From the NCBI GenBank assembly GCA_028565635.1, contig JAOXYB010066234.1, forward strand, positions 1 through 10,225: a DNA stretch of 10,225 bases, read 5' to 3'. Positions 7,909 to 10,225 of the stretch are shown one piece after another. Source of the stretch: Phoronis ovalis. Its lineage: Eukaryota > Phoronida > Phoronidae. The notes under the pieces were generated by a model. That model saw only the letters and a list, made by a program, of their open reading frames with translations. It ran no database searches and was not told the DNA's origin. Each line of letters begins with the position of its first letter. Within the stretch, counting starts at the first letter, position 1. A program made the position numbers and the translations under genes.

Positions 7909-8644
7909 CTCTGCACACAAAAAATATAAAATATCCCCCTGCAGTAAAACCTAGATTATAGCCTTTGTTTTTTATCTGTTTAGTCCATGTTTTACTTTCC
8001 TTGAGCAAAAATGATCAAAAGACATTAGATTGAAATATTTATTTTAAGTAAGGGTATCTAAATTGACAGCTTACAGACCAATCATAACCTTTTCATAGCA
8101 TCATATTTCTTAAAGTACATACTGTATATTAATTTGTAATGGTAAATTAAAAATTTTATTTTGCAAAATTTAGAACCTGTTGATATTAAAAAGTATGTTT
8201 AGATATTATTGGTCAACTTTAGATTTATCAAAATTTGATTTATAAAATATCTGTTGCCAATTTTGAAGTAATGAAATTAAAACTGTCCATGTATGTATAT
8301 TTATTAGATTTAGTAAAACGTGATGGGAGGCATAGGCATAGCCCTCTGTGTGAATATCTTGAGTTGATCAATTCACATCTTACATTCTAATTCAAAGGTA
8401 ACTTTTTGATTTCGATTAATAATTTATAAATAATTCCAAGTCTTATGTTTAGAAAGCTGTAATATGAATAAGGTTATATTATGTGTTACGGTCATAAAAT
8501 TATTCAGTTGTAACCTAAAAATAAAATAAAATTTTTTATAGCCTTTTTACACAAATTGGAATAGTCACTGTCTGTTGGGTCTTTTTATGCATATGGATTA
8601 CTGCCTTTCCTGTACTGACACAGTTGACATATTTTGATACTGGT

Positions 8645-8666
8645 CAGGTAAAATGTCTTTTACCTG
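8645..8666. repeat. Perfect 9-bp hairpin with 4-base loop
   Basis: CAGGTAAAA (8645-8653) and TTTTACCTG (8658-8666) are exact reverse complements around TGTC. The left arm contains a CAG|GTAAAA donor-like site, so if that site were used the hairpin would sequester it in RNA. The tight loop and perfect stem are notable, but the size is compatible with chance in 10 kb. Confidence 0.5.
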
Positions 8667-9056
8667 AAAAATAGTAGTATTACTCCGTTAATTTTAGTCA
8701 AACCTTGAAGTGTGTTTAAAACTCCTCTAACCTTCTGTTAAATTTGAATAATCATTAAAGCCATATGATGACTTCTCACATTATCCAATAAAACATATAC
8801 TAACCACAAACCTACAGGAAGGATAATGTTTTCTAGACAATTTATCATCAATACTTTTTATTTGATGTCCTATTGAACAATTTTATTGTTTACTTTATTC
8901 ATTTCTGTATATTAACTGGGTAATTACGTTGTGAATCATATTCAAAAATAGCAATTCTGATTATACATTATACGGAAATCCATTACTTGGTTTTTAATTC
9001 AATAATCACGAGCCTTCATTTTAAATTTTCGATTATAATTTTTTGCGACAATAGTA

Positions 9057-9065
9057 GGCGCGAAA
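9057..9065 (-). promoter_or_regulatory. E2F-like motif within a local CpG cluster
   Basis: GGCGCGAAA on the plus strand reads TTTCGCGCC on the minus strand, a full match to the classic E2F consensus TTTSGCGC plus C. Five CpG dinucleotides fall within about 40 bases here (9030-9068) in otherwise CpG-poor DNA. It could be a regulatory element in the intron or simply a chance match. No promoter elements or divergent gene start were recognised next to it. Confidence 0.2.
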
Positions 9066-9718
9066 CGAAAATATGTTTTTATATTCAACAGAATTTATTT
9101 CAACTTGGTCACAATATTTGTCAAGTTACTTACAGGTCCGCTGAATAATGTTAAAAATTGGGGCATGCAAATATTTAGAGTTGTATGGACTTTCTTATTG
9201 ATTTAAGAAGAGAAAAAGGGTGTCTAAACATTACTGTGCTTTGTGGAATGTTATGGTTTTAAGGACATTTGAGTAGAGGCCAGTCGGGGAGGTATTCAGG
9301 TTGGCGTAATCACAACAATAGGTGTATGTTACTGAGTAATGTGTAATGTTGTTTTTACACATGATATTATTACTTTAGTTTTCAATGCAGAAATTCCTAA
9401 TCTAGTTCAATTTACTGTAGGTTTTTGAAACTTAATATCTCATAAACAAGAAGATTATTTTTGTACGAATATATATTTTACAAAATAATCAAGTTCATTG
9501 TTAAGTTTTTTCTGTTGACTTTTGGTGCCGAGATGGCAAATAACAAACGTATTTTTTAGAGATTTATTTGTAAATTTTTGCTTTTAGAAATTCAGATGAA
9601 AATCCAAATATATTAAATTTTCATAATATAAACATGGGCGATGGATATCCTGCAATTTCCTTAAAAAAATAGTTTCTCCAAAATTTAATAATGACTGATG
9701 CAGACTATTTGATAAAAC

Positions 9719-9742
9719 CAGAGGCCCTCTGCCAGCTCAGAG
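9719..9742. repeat. Overlapping alternative hairpins (CAGAG/CTCTG/CAGAG)
   Basis: CAGAG (9719-9723) can pair with CTCTG (9727-9731), which can also pair with a second CAGAG (9738-9742). The two foldings exclude each other. The segment lies just beyond the 3' end of the minus-strand relic and is GC-richer than its surroundings. The stems are only 5 bp, so biological meaning is doubtful. Confidence 0.3.
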
Positions 9743-9774
9743 GTCTGAAGTTCAAAATCTAATAATGGCAAAGT

Positions 9775-10225
9775 TTAAATTTCTAGATTTGACTTGCACT
9801 CATTTTCAAATCCGTTGAGCTTGGTCATGTCACTTGTCCCTCTGTGAGGCTTATCTCTCAGGAACTTCAAGAAACTCCTCAATCTTTTCATCGTGCACAA
9901 TATCTGTTCTAGAAGATTAAGGAATACTATAGTTCCGTTTACCATTAACTTGCTAGAAGAACCATTTTCAGGCATGCACACTTTGTACTAATGTGGCCAA
10001 CTATTATTGGGAATTTCTTCTGCAAAATGAAATGTTGGTCTGCTAAGCTTCATGTACAACCAAGTGCTTCTGTCAACACCATACTGAACTACAACCTCAG
10101 TGGACCAATATTGTGACATACTGTCAAAACTGCTTTTTTAATAACTGGCATATGTAGGTGTCCATTACATCTGCAGTACACTTAGCAAGGAAATGGCCAA
10201 GTACTAGGCTGTGGACTTGGTAAAT
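9775..10225 (-). pseudogene. Decayed coding relic, unrecognised family, truncated by window edge
   Basis: Three consecutive minus-strand segments read like protein. 10225-10127 is open from the edge for 33 codons to a TGA at 10126-10124. 10137-9991 is open for 49 codons in a frame shifted by one base. 9987-9775 continues the second frame after a single TAG (9990-9988) for about 70 codons to TAA. The shift lies at an A6 run, where an indel is likely. Composition is balanced and charged, for example VVVQYGVDRSTWLYMK in the middle and RSFLKFLRDKPHRGTSDM near the end, unlike chance frames nearby. Local strand composition also flips to minus-sense. With one stop and one frameshift it is probably a dead gene or mobile-element ORF. 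Faint similarity of the C-terminal part to piggyBac-type transposases is only an impression. Alternatives are an unspliced multi-exon gene or chance. Confidence 0.35.

Larger units (their letters stand above)
7774..9718 (+). other. Intron-like AT-rich stretch downstream of the signal-peptide exon
   Basis: No convincing exon follows. The best candidate is an open 106-nt segment at 8542-8647, preceded by a T-rich AG and followed by CAG|GTAAAA. It would need entry in phase 2, whereas the preferred donor leaves phase 1. Other contents are a poly-T acceptor look-alike ending at 7798, a 17-bp direct repeat at 7869/7892, a 9-bp perfect hairpin at 8645, and a CpG cluster with an E2F-like site at 9057. 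Simple A/T-rich runs fill the rest. Confidence 0.5.

Noticed and set aside
8542-8647. Second coding exon of the signal-peptide gene
   Set aside because: It needs phase-2 entry, while the preferred donor gives phase 1; in the phase-1 frame it hits TAG after a few codons. Kept only as a weak finding.
9732-9760. tRNA-like segment (CAGCTCAGAGGTC followed by AGTTCAAAATCT)
   Set aside because: A-box-like and B-box-like words occur but almost abut, leaving no room for an anticodon arm; probably coincidence.
1-10225. CRISPR array, defence island, operon or biosynthetic cluster
   Set aside because: There is no regularly spaced repeat array, no consecutive long ORFs and no prokaryotic gene organisation. 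The window reads as eukaryotic intronic DNA.

Overview
The window looks like an AT-rich, intron-dominated piece of animal nuclear DNA. Most open frames are short and many lack an ATG. There are no Shine-Dalgarno/operon arrangements, rRNA or convincing tRNA. CpG is sparse, and long T-rich stretches resemble introns. A methylated invertebrate (mollusc-like or other lophotrochozoan) genome is a reasonable guess, but nothing in the sequence proves the taxon.

The best supported gene element is a small plus-strand exon at 7642-7767. It has a branch point, pyrimidine tract and AG upstream, a 7-codon upstream ORF, then an ATG at 7698 in strong Kozak context. That ATG opens a textbook signal peptide ending A-Q-A, and the exon ends in a phase-1 GTAGGT donor. 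This is most simply the start-codon exon of a secreted or membrane protein whose 5' leader lies upstream and whose mature protein is encoded mostly beyond the window. I cannot name the gene.

Layout: 1-300 is a slightly GC-richer patch with two hairpins and a short minus-strand coding-like frame. 300-3050 is featureless AT-rich DNA with simple repeats. 3100-3490 has coding-like segments, including a 105-nt frame bounded by splice-like sites. 3702-3887 holds AT-rich short repeats followed by a compact hairpin pair. 3888-7641 is intron-like, with a possible leader-exon donor at 4531. 7642-7767 is the signal-peptide exon. 7768-9700 is intron-like, with a 17-bp direct repeat, a 9-bp perfect hairpin and an isolated CpG cluster containing an E2F-like site. 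9775-10225 is a decayed minus-strand coding relic that runs off the window edge.

Strand composition (T over A and G over C on the plus strand through the middle of the window) fits plus-sense intronic DNA, and it appears to flip in the last 450 bases where the minus-strand relic lies. I see no defence system, CRISPR array, gene cluster or other multi-gene system here.
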